Notes under the pieces: generated by a model | Databases searched by the model: none | Told to the model about the DNA's origin: nothing | The model's input: only the letters and a program-made list of their open reading frames with translations | IMG/VR virus record: IMGVR_UViG_3300045740_000163 | Coordinates: 22,391-86,390 of that record | Reading direction: 5' to 3' (one strand) | DNA: 64,000 nucleotides | DNA from: a virus | Made by a program: the position numbers and the translations under genes | Shown: positions 39,091 through 47,190 of the stretch, piece by piece | Layout: the number at the start of each line of letters is the position of its first letter | How positions within the stretch are numbered: position 1 is the stretch's first letter

Positions 39091-39678
39091 TTAGGGTAAG
39101 CTAGAAGCGAAAGAGTTTAATTCAACAATATTAGGCTCATACGCTTCTTCTGGCCACAAATCAATAACGGCTTTGTTACGAGCAGCCGCAGCTTCTTGTA
39201 TGGTTTCGTAATATCCCAAATTTTTAGGCGTACCTTCAATCGTTATCTGCGCTATCCATTTTGACCGCTTACTATTCCAGTGAACTCCTTTCACGCCAGA
39301 AGTATTATTTTTACGCAGTCCTTGATTTTTCTGTGTAAGGCCCACGGTGTCTTTTCGTAAATTGGATACTGTATTGTTTAAACTATTCCTGTCTATGTGG
39401 TCGATCTGATGAGGGTAAGGATCTTCCCCATAAGCTAAAAGATAAATAACTCTAGAAGCTAGAAATCTTTTTTTGTCGATTACGACACCCCAAACACACC
39501 TACCGTCAGAACGTCTGGATATAGAGCCAGTCCACTCATCTTGCTTTGCATTGTTCGCTCGGGTGATTTTATTTTTTAACCCACTCTGCGTATTCAATTT
39601 ATTAATATCCGGAGATTCTATATAAAATAACTTGTTTACATAATCAACATCAAAAGGAAGCGGTTTAATAACAGCCAT
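39091..39678 (-). CDS. HNH homing endonuclease with AP2 domain
   Basis: The protein of about 195 residues has an HNH core (HQIDHIDRNSLNNTVSNLR) followed by an AP2 DNA-binding domain (GVKGVHWNSKRSKWIAQI, then GYYETIQEAAAARN). This is the common free-standing homing endonuclease of phages, which cuts a related site and spreads by repair. The ATG at 39678 (MAVIKPL) is preferred to an upstream GTG. It sits beside thyX, a frequent homing target. Confidence 0.85.
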   Translation of the reverse strand: MAVIKPLPFDVDYVNKLFYIESPDINKLNTQSGLKNKITRANNAKQDEWTGSISRRSDGRCVWGVVIDKKRFLASRVIYLLAYGEDPYPHQIDHIDRNSLNNTVSNLRKDTVGLTQKNQGLRKNNTSGVKGVHWNSKRSKWIAQITIEGTPKNLGYYETIQEAAAARNKAVIDLWPEEAYEPNIVELNSFASSLP

Positions 39679-39717
39679 GCTTGTTATCACACACCTAGCG
39701 ACTATAACAGCTTTTCT

Positions 39718-39858
39718 CTAAGATTTTGGGAACGTCTGCTGATACCGCAATCTAGCAGTGATCTCACTCGGATTCGACACCATTCGAGCAAGGTCTGCAG
39801 GACCGAAGCCAAGCTTCATACCAGCCATGCGCATGTTATCGGTTTCGCGGTGCATCAT
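39718..39858 (-). CDS. Small hypothetical protein (46 aa)
   Basis: The frame overlaps the end of the gene at 39855 (ATGA) and encodes MMHRETDNMRMAGMKLGFGP then DLARMVSNPSEITARLRYQQ. It is basic and Met-rich. The coupling and codon pattern support a real gene of virion-accessory type. Confidence 0.5.
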   Translation of the reverse strand: MMHRETDNMRMAGMKLGFGPADLARMVSNPSEITARLRYQQTFPKS

Positions 39859-40370
39859 TTGAGAGGCTTTGCAGGAAGCTGAAGAGGCAACATGCCCGGA
39901 GTGTTGTAATTTTGAATCATGGTCGCTGCAGACAGGTCTGGAGCGTTCAAGAAATTCTGATTAAGAGACGTTGTAAGAATTTTGAGCTGATTACGAAGCT
40001 CAGGATTCAGCGTATTTTGAGTTTTGACTAAGTACTCACCTTTGCTCATGTCCGCAGCGCGGTCAGGAATCACGAGCTGATCGCGGTGGTTGTAGCCAGC
40101 AGGCCCTGTCAACTGCTGGCTCGGAACGATATTCCCAGGCTGCATGTCGGTGGGTCCCACGGCCTCCCGAGTGTGCTCACCCCGATCAACTTGATATTGC
40201 GAGTAGATGCGATTGATATTATCGAGTTGAGTAGCTCGATTAAGTTCAATCATCTCAGGAGTGTTCTGGTACAACGCCGGAACACCAGTAGCCAAGCTAC
40301 CAAGAGGCTTAACGCGCTCAGCTGAAGGGCCTAAGCCACCAGGGCGCTGCAGGAAGTTAGAGCCAGTCAT
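39855..40370 (-). CDS. Probable virion-associated protein
   Basis: The 171-residue protein is mostly polar and extended (LQRPGGLGPSAERVKPLGSL), with helices in the middle (PEMIELNRATQLDNINRIYS) and the C-terminal part (NPELRNQLKILTTSLNQNFL). It resembles other virion-type proteins of the window. Function not assigned. Confidence 0.55.
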   Translation of the reverse strand: MTGSNFLQRPGGLGPSAERVKPLGSLATGVPALYQNTPEMIELNRATQLDNINRIYSQYQVDRGEHTREAVGPTDMQPGNIVPSQQLTGPAGYNHRDQLVIPDRAADMSKGEYLVKTQNTLNPELRNQLKILTTSLNQNFLNAPDLSAATMIQNYNTPGMLPLQLPAKPLK

Positions 40371-40384
40371 AGTTTTATCTTAGC

Positions 40385-40618
40385 TCAATCAGGGTTTCTG
40401 GTTCGATTTCGTGAGGCATCAATAGCCCTTAGATTTGAAGGACTGTTGTTATGAGGGTTGCCATCCTTATGGTCGACATCCTTACCATCACCCTTATGGA
40501 CGCGACCTTCGCGCATCATATATCTCCTCGCTTTATTTCTAGCTGCACGACGTTTTTTCACCTTTTCGGTGCCGTCGTAATTCTCGTATTCTTTCTCGTA
40601 ATCTCTCTTATACGCCAT
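40385..40618 (-). CDS. Small HNH-like protein
   Basis: The 77-residue basic protein has an Arg/Lys-rich helical start (MAYKRDYEKEYENYDG) and the HNH segment GKDVDHKDGNPHNNSPSNLR. The VDHKDGNPxNN pattern is common in aquatic phages. It has one HNH motif and no extra DNA-binding domain, so it may be a small packaging-type nuclease or a virion protein. Confidence 0.75.
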   Translation of the reverse strand: MAYKRDYEKEYENYDGTEKVKKRRAARNKARRYMMREGRVHKGDGKDVDHKDGNPHNNSPSNLRAIDASRNRTRNPD

Positions 40619-40633
40619 CAGCTCACTAAGTTT

Positions 40634-40867
40634 TTACAATTCTAATCCAGCTTTAAACAGATCCTCGACGGCATATCCACGGTGGGTCACCAAGTGACGT
40701 GCAAAATCAGCCAAGTCTGCTTGGAACCGCTGAAACAGTCCCGTGTAGCAGCCATTGCCAGGAGCATAAAACTCATACAAAGCATCTAAAAAGAAAGCTT
40801 TGCTCTGCTCATCATCAACGCTCCAATTATCAAGGATCGTCTGATAGTCAAACTCGACAGACGCCAT
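40634..40867 (-). CDS. Small acidic hypothetical protein
   Basis: A 77-residue acidic helical protein (MASVEFDYQTILDNWSVDDE, FQADLADFARHLVTHRGYA). It sits directly downstream of the endolysin gene on the same strand, so a lysis-control role is possible on position alone. Confidence 0.55.
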   Translation of the reverse strand: MASVEFDYQTILDNWSVDDEQSKAFFLDALYEFYAPGNGCYTGLFQRFQADLADFARHLVTHRGYAVEDLFKAGLEL

Positions 40868-40896
40868 AAGAGATTGGCAAGGGTTCGTACTCTAGC

Positions 40897-42132
40897 TCAC
40901 TTGGCCAAGATGACCCATCCCGACTTGGGTCCTTCAACCAAGAACCTCGGTCCTAGATTCTTTTTCGAGTACAAACGATATTTACCATCAGTAGACACGT
41001 AACCGCCGTTAACAAGATCCATCTCACCGAAGGGATCGTGAACCCAAAGCTTCGACTTATCAGCGGTGATGCCCACGCAGCAAATCCAGTGGCCTCCACC
41101 TGTTGGCCGTGACACCGGGCCCTTGTGAAGCACGCCCATAGGAACAGGAATTCCCTGTTTCAATTGCGACTCAATCAGAGCCCAATCGGCGTTCTGTACA
41201 AACTGTGCATCAACGCCAAAGTGCTTCAATGCTTTAAGCTGAGCAGAAGCTTCTGTGGTGTCACCAAACCTATACACCTCTTTAATATATTCATCGTCAC
41301 TACTAATAGCGTCAGGCTCCAGGCTCTCTAAGAGCATCGCACAGCTGCTGCTAAAGCAGGTGCGCATGGGATCTTTGCTGTTATCCCGCTGCGAGAAATA
41401 AGGAACAATAAGCTTGATCTCCCCATCAGGCTTAGGGGGATTCTCTTGCGTTTCCACATCGTTGATGATCTTCCAGTGATCTGGGAAAATCCACCACTCT
41501 TGATCAGGACGTTGCTCTAGGAAAACTCGCTGATGAGACTCGCCCGCATACATCCTCAGTTCGATCCACTGCCACGCGCTGCCTTTGGGGACAAACAGCT
41601 TCTCCTCAGCAGCCAAGCTGCCTGAATCGACGGGACGTCGCTTGAGCCAGGTATCCCGTTTAGCCAGAATCGACTTAGACAACAGTGGATGCTTGCTCTG
41701 CTCTAAGAATAACTTCTTCTCTTCTTCGCGACGACGAACCAAACCGGGAACCGGTTCGTCACTATCCGCTCTGACCCAACGTCCAAACTCACCAGCAACA
41801 ATTTTCCGATCAGCTCCGTGGTTCAGCAAACGTAACAGCGTGCTGTTAACGAATGCCGTGGGGCCAACGTTAAACGTAAACGACACCAAAGCGTCGTATT
41901 CGTTCTGATTTAGCTTAACGCTTACAAAGCTACTTACTGTTTGCTGTGCGCTTTCGGTGTCTCGCCACAGCAGTTTTTCCGCTTCCTCCTCGGTAATACG
42001 CATACCAGGAGTAACGTCAGGACCAGTATGTCCGTAACCTATTGTGTCGACGCCGGCAGAGCATTTATATGCCGTCAGGCGAAGACCTTCGAATCTCTTA
42101 ATCAGATCGATGCCTTTTTGAGAGACTCGCAT
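40897..42132 (-). CDS. Two-domain endolysin: GH24 muramidase plus C39-like peptidase
   Basis: The 411-residue protein starts with a T4-type lysozyme domain (FEGLRLTAYKCSAGVDTIGYGHT). Its triad reads Glu15, Cys24, Thr30, the E-8aa-C-5aa-T variant. A linker region (about 150-235) may be SH3-like (WQWIELRMYAGESHQRVF). The C-terminal domain is a papain-like C39-type peptidase with Cys259 (MRTCFSSSC), His348 (GGGHWICC) and Asp366 (VHDPFG). It would cut both glycan and peptide bonds of peptidoglycan. There is no signal peptide, so a holin is needed. Confidence 0.85.
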   Translation of the reverse strand: MRVSQKGIDLIKRFEGLRLTAYKCSAGVDTIGYGHTGPDVTPGMRITEEEAEKLLWRDTESAQQTVSSFVSVKLNQNEYDALVSFTFNVGPTAFVNSTLLRLLNHGADRKIVAGEFGRWVRADSDEPVPGLVRRREEEKKLFLEQSKHPLLSKSILAKRDTWLKRRPVDSGSLAAEEKLFVPKGSAWQWIELRMYAGESHQRVFLEQRPDQEWWIFPDHWKIINDVETQENPPKPDGEIKLIVPYFSQRDNSKDPMRTCFSSSCAMLLESLEPDAISSDDEYIKEVYRFGDTTEASAQLKALKHFGVDAQFVQNADWALIESQLKQGIPVPMGVLHKGPVSRPTGGGHWICCVGITADKSKLWVHDPFGEMDLVNGGYVSTDGKYRLYSKKNLGPRFLVEGPKSGWVILAK

Positions 42133-42193
42133 TGCTTAACTTCCGCCATTAATACTCTGGCAGAAGAGCAACAATTTCGGTATAAAGCTTTAA

Positions 42194-42592
42194 TTAAGCG
42201 GCCGTAATTGTTACGTAGTACTCAGTCTCGCTACGGCCACTGCGGAACACATAGATAGTCGCAGTATCGCCAGAAGTGACGTTGTAAGCGAAGCTGGGGA
42301 AATCGCGGCGGCTTAACTTAGAAGCCTCAACGGATCCTCCCAGAGTACCGTTAGCCTTATAAGCTGCGACACCTTTAACAGCAAAAGCTTCAGGCTGGAT
42401 TGTCACAGTCGCCACGCCAGTGGTGCCGAAAGTCACTTCAAACACGTCAGCAAGGCTAAGGCTGCCGTCGCCAGCAAAAGAACGGTAGCTGTTGATTGTG
42501 ACGTTGTTACCGTTGCTGGTACGGATTTGGCCGAAACGCGTGATTCCTTCGGGAGCAGCACCCAACTCACGGTTGAAAGTAACTTCAGCCAT
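42194..42592 (-). CDS. Small beta-rich virion protein
   Basis: The 132-residue protein is almost all beta with many Thr, Val and Gly (VTINSYRSFAGDGSLSLADV, VEASKLSRRDFPSFAYNV). It resembles a capsid decoration or fibre head domain. It is transcribed toward the endolysin gene. Confidence 0.55.
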   Translation of the reverse strand: MAEVTFNRELGAAPEGITRFGQIRTSNGNNVTINSYRSFAGDGSLSLADVFEVTFGTTGVATVTIQPEAFAVKGVAAYKANGTLGGSVEASKLSRRDFPSFAYNVTSGDTATIYVFRSGRSETEYYVTITAA

Positions 42593-42630
42593 CGCTAAGG
42601 TAAAAACACTTCGTATATCAATTCTAAAGT

Positions 42631-42993
42631 ATGACGAACAAAAAAAATTACAACACCGTAAACGCGCTCATTTACGAATTAATCATCTTTTTATGTCGTT
42701 TTTACCCTCTTAAACAGAAAGCATGGATTAGAAAGATTCTTGATTATTGCCGTCCTGATTGGGCTGCTTTCAGAGCGGAAGTTGCCATGCAGGAAGTTGA
42801 TAAACAAGTTGAAGAGCTCCACGCGCAATGGGACGCGGAAGAAAAAGAAAAACAAAAACCTGTATACACAGAACTTCCGCCTGACGGATCTAAAGCGCAG
42901 GATCTGCTAGGTGGAGAGATGCGACTCAGCGCGCCTTGGACGGTTGAGACTTCTTATAAGACTGAGCCTTCTTCTTCGCACGAACGCAATTAG
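42631..42993 (+). CDS. Hypothetical protein on the opposite strand
   Basis: The 120-residue protein has a partly hydrophobic start (NALIYELIIFLCRFYPL), a helical acidic middle (MQEVDKQVEELHAQWDAEEK) and a polar tail. It is divergent from the virion gene at 42592 and converges on the next minus gene with a 68-base overlap, which weakens the case for its last residues. Confidence 0.45.
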   Translation: MTNKKNYNTVNALIYELIIFLCRFYPLKQKAWIRKILDYCRPDWAAFRAEVAMQEVDKQVEELHAQWDAEEKEKQKPVYTELPPDGSKAQDLLGGEMRLSAPWTVETSYKTEPSSSHERN

Positions 42994-43066
42994 GTACGTT
43001 CCGCCCGTCTTTCTTCTTATACCCCTCTTGTACGTAACCGTCCCAACAGGGTCCTTGCTTAGCCAT
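42926..43066 (-). CDS. Small basic CWxGY protein (phage type)
   Basis: From the ATG at 43066 (MAKQGPCWDGYVQEGYKKKD) this is 46 residues with PNCVRAKKK near the end. The layout MAKQGxCWxGYxQxGxKKKxGxxVPNCV is one I recall from many aquatic phages, where it may be virion-associated. Two cysteines are conserved in that pattern. Confidence 0.65.
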   Translation of the reverse strand: MAKQGPCWDGYVQEGYKKKDGRNVPNCVRAKKKAQSYKKSQPSKAR

Positions 43067-43274
43067 TGTTCCTAGAGCGTTTGTAAGCGCGTGCTTTTCG
43101 GCCAGCACGCTTGGCTGCTTCAGTGTTTTCGACGTGAGTGTTCACTGGTCGGCCACGGGTGGCCTGTTTTTTCTTTTCGTCAGTAGCGCGGCGCTCCTCG
43201 GCTGACAGTGCCGCCCAGGCTGACTTAGGTAAATACCGCTCAGTGCGGCCTTTTTCCCGTGCTAGATCAGCCAT
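43059..43274 (-). CDS. Small basic hypothetical protein
   Basis: A 71-residue highly basic protein (ERYLPKSAWAALSAEERRAT, ending KARAYKRSRNNG). The charge suggests DNA binding within the head. It overlaps both neighbouring genes in a run of small basic virion-type proteins. Confidence 0.6.
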   Translation of the reverse strand: MADLAREKGRTERYLPKSAWAALSAEERRATDEKKKQATRGRPVNTHVENTEAAKRAGRKARAYKRSRNNG

Positions 43275-43702
43275 CAGCGAATAGGACCTCCATACAACCA
43301 GGCATCACAGCTGCGTTTTGCCGCACACTTAAATTTAAACAGCTGACAGTAACCTAAGTCCGCTAACTCAAGTACGTTGTGAGGATCAGCTGCTTCTGTT
43401 TCGTTGATCCCTTGAATTATGCAGTCTAGAACTCGTGGCGACTGATCAAACGCAGCACAGTTGCCGCACAAAGCAGTCTGCGCGTGCTCGACATCGGTAT
43501 TCCAAATGTCGGCTTTATGCTCCCAGAATCCAGGATCTGGATAATCGGGATTTAAGGGACCATAGGCAAACTTATCGATAGTCCAATTACGGTTTTTAGT
43601 GTTCTCCTCGACGTTTAATGTCGCCGATGGGCAGCTCTCCGACTGAGTAGTAATTTCTTTCTCAAGAAATACTTTGGATCTAACAGGAGTGTCGTAATCC
43701 AT
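43274..43702 (-). CDS. Conserved cysteine-rich phage protein (CGNCxxF...GYCxxxxFKC)
   Basis: The 142-residue protein has ALCGNCAAFD, then GYCQLFKFKCAAKRSCDAWL and ends YGGP. This spacing of cysteines is widespread in aquatic phages from memory and may hold zinc or an iron-sulfur cluster. The ATG at 43702 overlaps the previous stop by one base. Function unknown. Confidence 0.7.
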   Translation of the reverse strand: MDYDTPVRSKVFLEKEITTQSESCPSATLNVEENTKNRNWTIDKFAYGPLNPDYPDPGFWEHKADIWNTDVEHAQTALCGNCAAFDQSPRVLDCIIQGINETEAADPHNVLELADLGYCQLFKFKCAAKRSCDAWLYGGPIR

Positions 43703-43926
43703 CACTTGTTCTTTTCGTACTCTTCACGTGTTTGCCAATCCTCATCGCCCCACTTTTTCAAGCGATTTTCTGAGGACTTCTTGCCTACATAAGTCCCACC
43801 GGCTTCTTTGTAGTATTTAGTCGCAAGCTGCATGGCGCGTGCAGAGTGCCCTCCGAGCTTTTTACGTGCCTTAGCCTTAGCTCGTGCCCATTTTTCAGGG
43901 TCTCTTTTTTTGGCAACTTCAGCCAT
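43702..43926 (-). CDS. Small basic protein, DUF5872-like
   Basis: The 74-residue protein has DPEKWARAKAKARKKLGGHS, ARAMQLATKYYKEAGGTY and WGDEDWQTREE. The order of a Lys-rich start, an A..A.QLA...YK..GG segment and a WxxEDWQT end fits the DUF5872 family of phage and large-virus proteins. Probably head-associated and nucleic-acid binding. Confidence 0.65.
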   Translation of the reverse strand: MAEVAKKRDPEKWARAKAKARKKLGGHSARAMQLATKYYKEAGGTYVGKKSSENRLKKWGDEDWQTREEYEKNK

Positions 43927-44186
43927 CAGTCGCGACCTTCCGTATTACGCTTATCTCGCTTGCCTCGTTCACGTTCTGTTTTATATTTCCGAGCGCGAGT
44001 TTTTGCCCTTGTGGCAGCACTCATCTCGCCACGGCGGTCACCTTTTTTAGTTGCTTCTTGAGTTCCTTCTTTTAAATCTCCAGATTTCTGAAGAGTTTTA
44101 GTAGCGATTGCATAAGCCCTGGACTTATCCATTCCAGGGTTTTTTTTCATAATCGACTTAACAGCGTCGTCGAGTATGGCGGGCAT
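43926..44186 (-). CDS. Small basic phage protein (AYAIATxxLQKSG type)
   Basis: The 86-residue protein has KSRAYAIATKTLQKSGDLKE and a Lys/Arg-rich tail (ARKYKTERERGKRDKR). The AYAIAT...LQKSG core with GTQEATKKG is a phage pattern I recall without a known function. It is the first gene of a chain of five small minus-strand genes that overlap or abut. Confidence 0.65.
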   Translation of the reverse strand: MPAILDDAVKSIMKKNPGMDKSRAYAIATKTLQKSGDLKEGTQEATKKGDRRGEMSAATRAKTRARKYKTERERGKRDKRNTEGRD

Positions 44187-44230
44187 AAAACTACGATTGC
44201 TCCTAGAATTCTACTAGCTGAAGTACTACC

Positions 44231-44410
44231 ATGATTAACCACCTTTCTGAGAACTGGGCTGAAATTGCTGGAATTTTAGCCGCCCTCCACGTGCTTGCCC
44301 TGGCGATTGTCAATGCAACGCCTACTCCTCGTGACGACGAGCTTTACGGCAAACTGTATAAGGTTATCGAAGTTATCGCTGGCATCATCACCAAGACCGC
44401 TAAGCGATAG
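44231..44410 (+). CDS. Small membrane protein, holin candidate (59 aa)
   Basis: The protein is MINHLSENWAEIAGILAALH followed by VLALAIVNATPTPRDDELYG, a helix, and a basic end ITKTAKR. One hydrophobic helix (about 12-29), then TPTPxDDE and a second amphipathic helix match small phage holin-type proteins I recall. It lies about 2 kb from the endolysin gene but on the other strand. The holin role is an inference. Confidence 0.5.
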   Translation: MINHLSENWAEIAGILAALHVLALAIVNATPTPRDDELYGKLYKVIEVIAGIITKTAKR

Positions 44411-44411
44411 T

Positions 44412-44777
44412 TTAAACAGCTATCGGGGTTGGGTCCCAATAAAGAGGCACTAGCGAAAGAGGATCGGTATCCGACTGGTTAACCCAGCGCAGGATCCGAT
44501 CCTCTCTTTCTGACGTCCAGAATTCTTGAGACCTAAACCAAGAATACCAATCTTCTGAACTTTTCATAATGTTGCAGTCGCCACAGGCTGCAATCAGGTT
44601 TTTTCGAGTCGTCGAACCGCCGCGTGCCTTAGGAACAACGTGATCTAACGTGGTTGGGTTTGCTTTTCCGCAGTAACCGCAGCACCCCCAATCTTCAAAA
44701 ATTTGTCTTCTGAATCGTTTTTTGGCAAACCGTTTCTGTAAGCAAGTGAGATCAAACAAAAGATCTTTTTCGCTCAC
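44412..44777 (-). CDS. HNH endonuclease
   Basis: The 121-residue protein starts at GTG. CGYCGKANPTTLDHVVPKAR followed by AACGDCNIMK is a complete HNH site with two CxxC zinc knuckles. Such enzymes are common as phage homing or packaging-linked nucleases and also occur freely in cyanobacteria. It lies between the tail-fibre block and the small virion genes. Confidence 0.85.
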   Translation of the reverse strand: MSEKDLLFDLTCLQKRFAKKRFRRQIFEDWGCCGYCGKANPTTLDHVVPKARGGSTTRKNLIAACGDCNIMKSSEDWYSWFRSQEFWTSEREDRILRWVNQSDTDPLSLVPLYWDPTPIAV

Positions 44778-44836
44778 ACAAAAGTGCGCGGCTTGTATTT
44801 AGTCTATGTCAAAAAATTATTGGCTTCATTATTTAT

Positions 44837-45619
44837 TTAGGCTGAAGGAAATGTGATTGTTCCACTGCCTGTGAAGCGATAGACGCGATAACCGGAGCGG
44901 GTGGGTGTTGTATAGGTTCCGGTGATAGAACTTGGCGCAGCGTAAGTATCAAGGTAAGCAATTACGATGATGCCTGAACCCCCTGCGGCACCCGAGCCAC
45001 TATTCCAGCTAGGTGATGAGGCTCCGTTGCCAGTATTAGCCGTACCAGCTACACCAGTTGCTTGTGCACTGGCACCGCCGGCGGCGTAGGTTGCCGATGA
45101 ACCAGTAATAGAACTTACCAGGCCAGATCCATCACTACCTCCTGCACCACCTCCTGGAGTGCCGTAATAAACACTGCTCGTACGACTAGCGCTAGCAGAA
45201 GAAATTGTCGTCGCTGAAAAGAAACAATCTGATGTCAAGGTTCCATCAGCGCCACCCGCATCAGTAGCCCCAGCCCCACCTGCGCTACCGGCATTAACTC
45301 CACCAGGAATTGGACTGATATTCCGACCAGGGTATGCCCCAGGACCACCGCCACCTGCAAAGATTGTTTGACTGAAGGAGCTAGTGCTGCCAAAGGCAGC
45401 GTTTTTAGCGCCGCCAGCACCAATCGTCAGCGTGTAGGAAGATCCGCCAGTGACCGAAGTACTCATAAACAGAAACCGTCCAGAACCGCCGCCGCCGCCG
45501 ATGTTGTATTGGGCTAGGGGATCCCAAGTACCTCCACCACCACCAACAACCAGCAGCTCAATCGGGATGCCTGAGCTTCCGCCGCTACCCGTGCTAAAAA
45601 ATTGACTTAAGGTAGACAC
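44837..45619 (-). CDS. Glycine-rich distal tail adhesin
   Basis: The 260-residue protein has long glycine runs (VVGGGGGTWDPL, NIGGGGGSGRF, AGGAGATDAGGADG), typical of phage receptor-binding tips built as polyglycine sandwiches, and a beta-rich end (GYRVYRFTGSGTITFPSA). It is the last gene of the fibre operon. The glycine-rich segments probably vary quickly to change host range. Confidence 0.7.
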   Translation of the reverse strand: MSTLSQFFSTGSGGSSGIPIELLVVGGGGGTWDPLAQYNIGGGGGSGRFLFMSTSVTGGSSYTLTIGAGGAKNAAFGSTSSFSQTIFAGGGGPGAYPGRNISPIPGGVNAGSAGGAGATDAGGADGTLTSDCFFSATTISSASASRTSSVYYGTPGGGAGGSDGSGLVSSITGSSATYAAGGASAQATGVAGTANTGNGASSPSWNSGSGAAGGSGIIVIAYLDTYAAPSSITGTYTTPTRSGYRVYRFTGSGTITFPSA

Positions 45620-45673
45620 GCCAAATTATTCCGCTTGCTATAAGTTTAACCGGCAAACTTAAATCCCGAGAAG

Positions 45674-46039
45674 TTAATTAATTCGAACCCAGCTCTGCGT
45701 TTCTTCATCCCACTTGTACTCGTGACCATCTTCAGGATAAGGAACAGGGGCTTCCCATTCGTAATTAGATGTATTTAAAACCCAAGAAGGATAAGGTTTC
45801 GGCAGCAAGAAAACATCATATTCTTCGCTATAAGTGCAGCCGATTCCGGCATAGCGATATCTAAAATTGCTGTTATAACTGGTTTGTTTCCAAATCGTAT
45901 CCGCGCCAAACAAAGACTGGCAGAACGCTATGCCCACAGCTTCTGATTCGTTACCTTGACTGTCTAAACAGTCTTTATTACCGATAACAATTACTTGCGT
46001 AACTGTATTCGAAGTGTCGAGCTTAGCGAAGTGGGCCAT
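45674..46039 (-). CDS. Tail-fibre-associated protein (MAHFAKLD type)
   Basis: The 121-residue protein begins MAHFAKLDTSNTVTQVIVIG and contains GIAFCQSLFG, WKQTSYN and GIGCTYSEEYDVFL, ending with WDEETQSWVRI. I recall this set of motifs from many marine cyanophages, usually inside fibre clusters. It is either a fibre tip or a small structural cap. Confidence 0.75.
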   Translation of the reverse strand: MAHFAKLDTSNTVTQVIVIGNKDCLDSQGNESEAVGIAFCQSLFGADTIWKQTSYNSNFRYRYAGIGCTYSEEYDVFLLPKPYPSWVLNTSNYEWEAPVPYPEDGHEYKWDEETQSWVRIN

Positions 46040-46047
46040 AACTAACT

Positions 46048-46236
46048 CTAGGGATTATTCAGAAGATTGCCAGTGGGAGGGTCAATCCACTGACCGTCAA
46101 ACCACATCTTGCCAAGCAGACTCTCATCGCATGAGTCGATGCGAATCATATCAGGTCGGTCAATCTCACCAGCAGTTTGTGTAACTGCGTAGCAGATGTT
46201 GTTTGCCCCGATTTGAGCGTAATAGAACTCTTGCAT
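46048..46236 (-). CDS. Small tail-fibre-cluster protein
   Basis: A 62-residue protein (MQEFYYAQIGANNICYAVTQ) ending with FDGQWIDPPTGNLLNNP. It resembles the start and end of short fibre tip proteins. It abuts the next gene (46239), so it is part of the same transcript. Confidence 0.55.
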   Translation of the reverse strand: MQEFYYAQIGANNICYAVTQTAGEIDRPDMIRIDSCDESLLGKMWFDGQWIDPPTGNLLNNP

Positions 46237-46238
46237 GG

Positions 46239-46520
46239 TTAGTTAAACTCGATTACTTCGTAAGAGACCACAGTCTCGCTAACGCCCTCAGTGCTATGTT
46301 TAGTTGCTGTTACGGTTGTTGCATTTGTCAAACCAACTCTACCTAGTAGGAAAAGGCCGGAGCCACCGGTGTTAGACCCAAGAAAACTCACCATGGATTT
46401 CGACGTATTGACACTTGAAATTGTTGCAGTAGCGCTAGTATTGTTTCCTGCTATGGTTATCGTTCCCCTCTGAATAGATTTTATCGGGCTTCCGCCGACG
46501 AATTGAGTAAGTGTAGACAT
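46239..46520 (-). CDS. Small beta-rich fibre-cluster protein
   Basis: The 93-residue protein is beta-rich (GTITIAGNNTSATATISSVN) with Ser/Thr alternation common in fibre shafts. Its start, MSTLTQFVGGSPIKS, resembles that of the glycine-rich adhesin at 45619 (MSTLSQFFSTGSGGS), suggesting the same attachment module. Confidence 0.6.
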   Translation of the reverse strand: MSTLTQFVGGSPIKSIQRGTITIAGNNTSATATISSVNTSKSMVSFLGSNTGGSGLFLLGRVGLTNATTVTATKHSTEGVSETVVSYEVIEFN

Positions 46521-46541
46521 GGCTAAAACTCCAGATAAAAA

Positions 46542-47144
46542 TTAGTAAATACGCCAACCAAGGGTCGCATTAACGTATACAAGGGATACGTTAACGTTGG
46601 CCACATCAATGGTCATATTCTCAGCCAACTGCATAATTCGTGCGCCGTTTCCAGAAACCACGGTGGTTGTGATGCCACTTGCGTTACCCACTGCGACCTC
46701 AGCGCCCGTGGTAACAGAAGCAGGTAGCGTAATAATAACACCACTCGTTAAAACGGTTGTGCGCTCTCGCGTAGCGATCGTGCGGTTACCGGAAGAAAGT
46801 GTGTAGTTATAACTAAAAGCGGCGAGAGCAGCGTTGCCTGAAGCTAAAGCGGTGGTGCCGAGTGAAAGGGCGGCGTTACCAGAAGATAAAGCAGCAGTAC
46901 CAGAAGCTAGAGCAGCGACGCCTACCGATAAGGCGGCGTTACCGGAACTCAGGGCTGTATTTGCTGTTGTTTGGGCAGCTTGACCTGAGACTAACGCAAC
47001 ACCATCGATGCCTAATTTAGAACCCTCAAGCAAAAGGCCGCTAGGGTTTGGCAAAAGCGAAGGGTTGGCGCCAACAACCGTATCACCTTGAGGTAACTCA
47101 GAAAGAGAACCACTTACTAATACGAGTGGCCGGCGAGTCGTCAT
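46542..47144 (-). CDS. Tail-fibre protein with SGNAAL repeats
   Basis: The 200-residue protein has a short N-terminal attachment part, then repeats of the form TALASGNAALS (about 58-108) that form a trimeric coiled-coil-like shaft, and a beta-rich C-terminal domain. The shaft repeats also occur in the fibre at 50660 (NTALASGNAAL), indicating exchange between fibre genes. Confidence 0.7.
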   Translation of the reverse strand: MTTRRPLVLVSGSLSELPQGDTVVGANPSLLPNPSGLLLEGSKLGIDGVALVSGQAAQTTANTALSSGNAALSVGVAALASGTAALSSGNAALSLGTTALASGNAALAAFSYNYTLSSGNRTIATRERTTVLTSGVIITLPASVTTGAEVAVGNASGITTTVVSGNGARIMQLAENMTIDVANVNVSLVYVNATLGWRIY

Positions 47145-47190
47145 GTCTACCTCTTTTGCTTAATTATAGACTAGAAAAATATCTTGCAAA

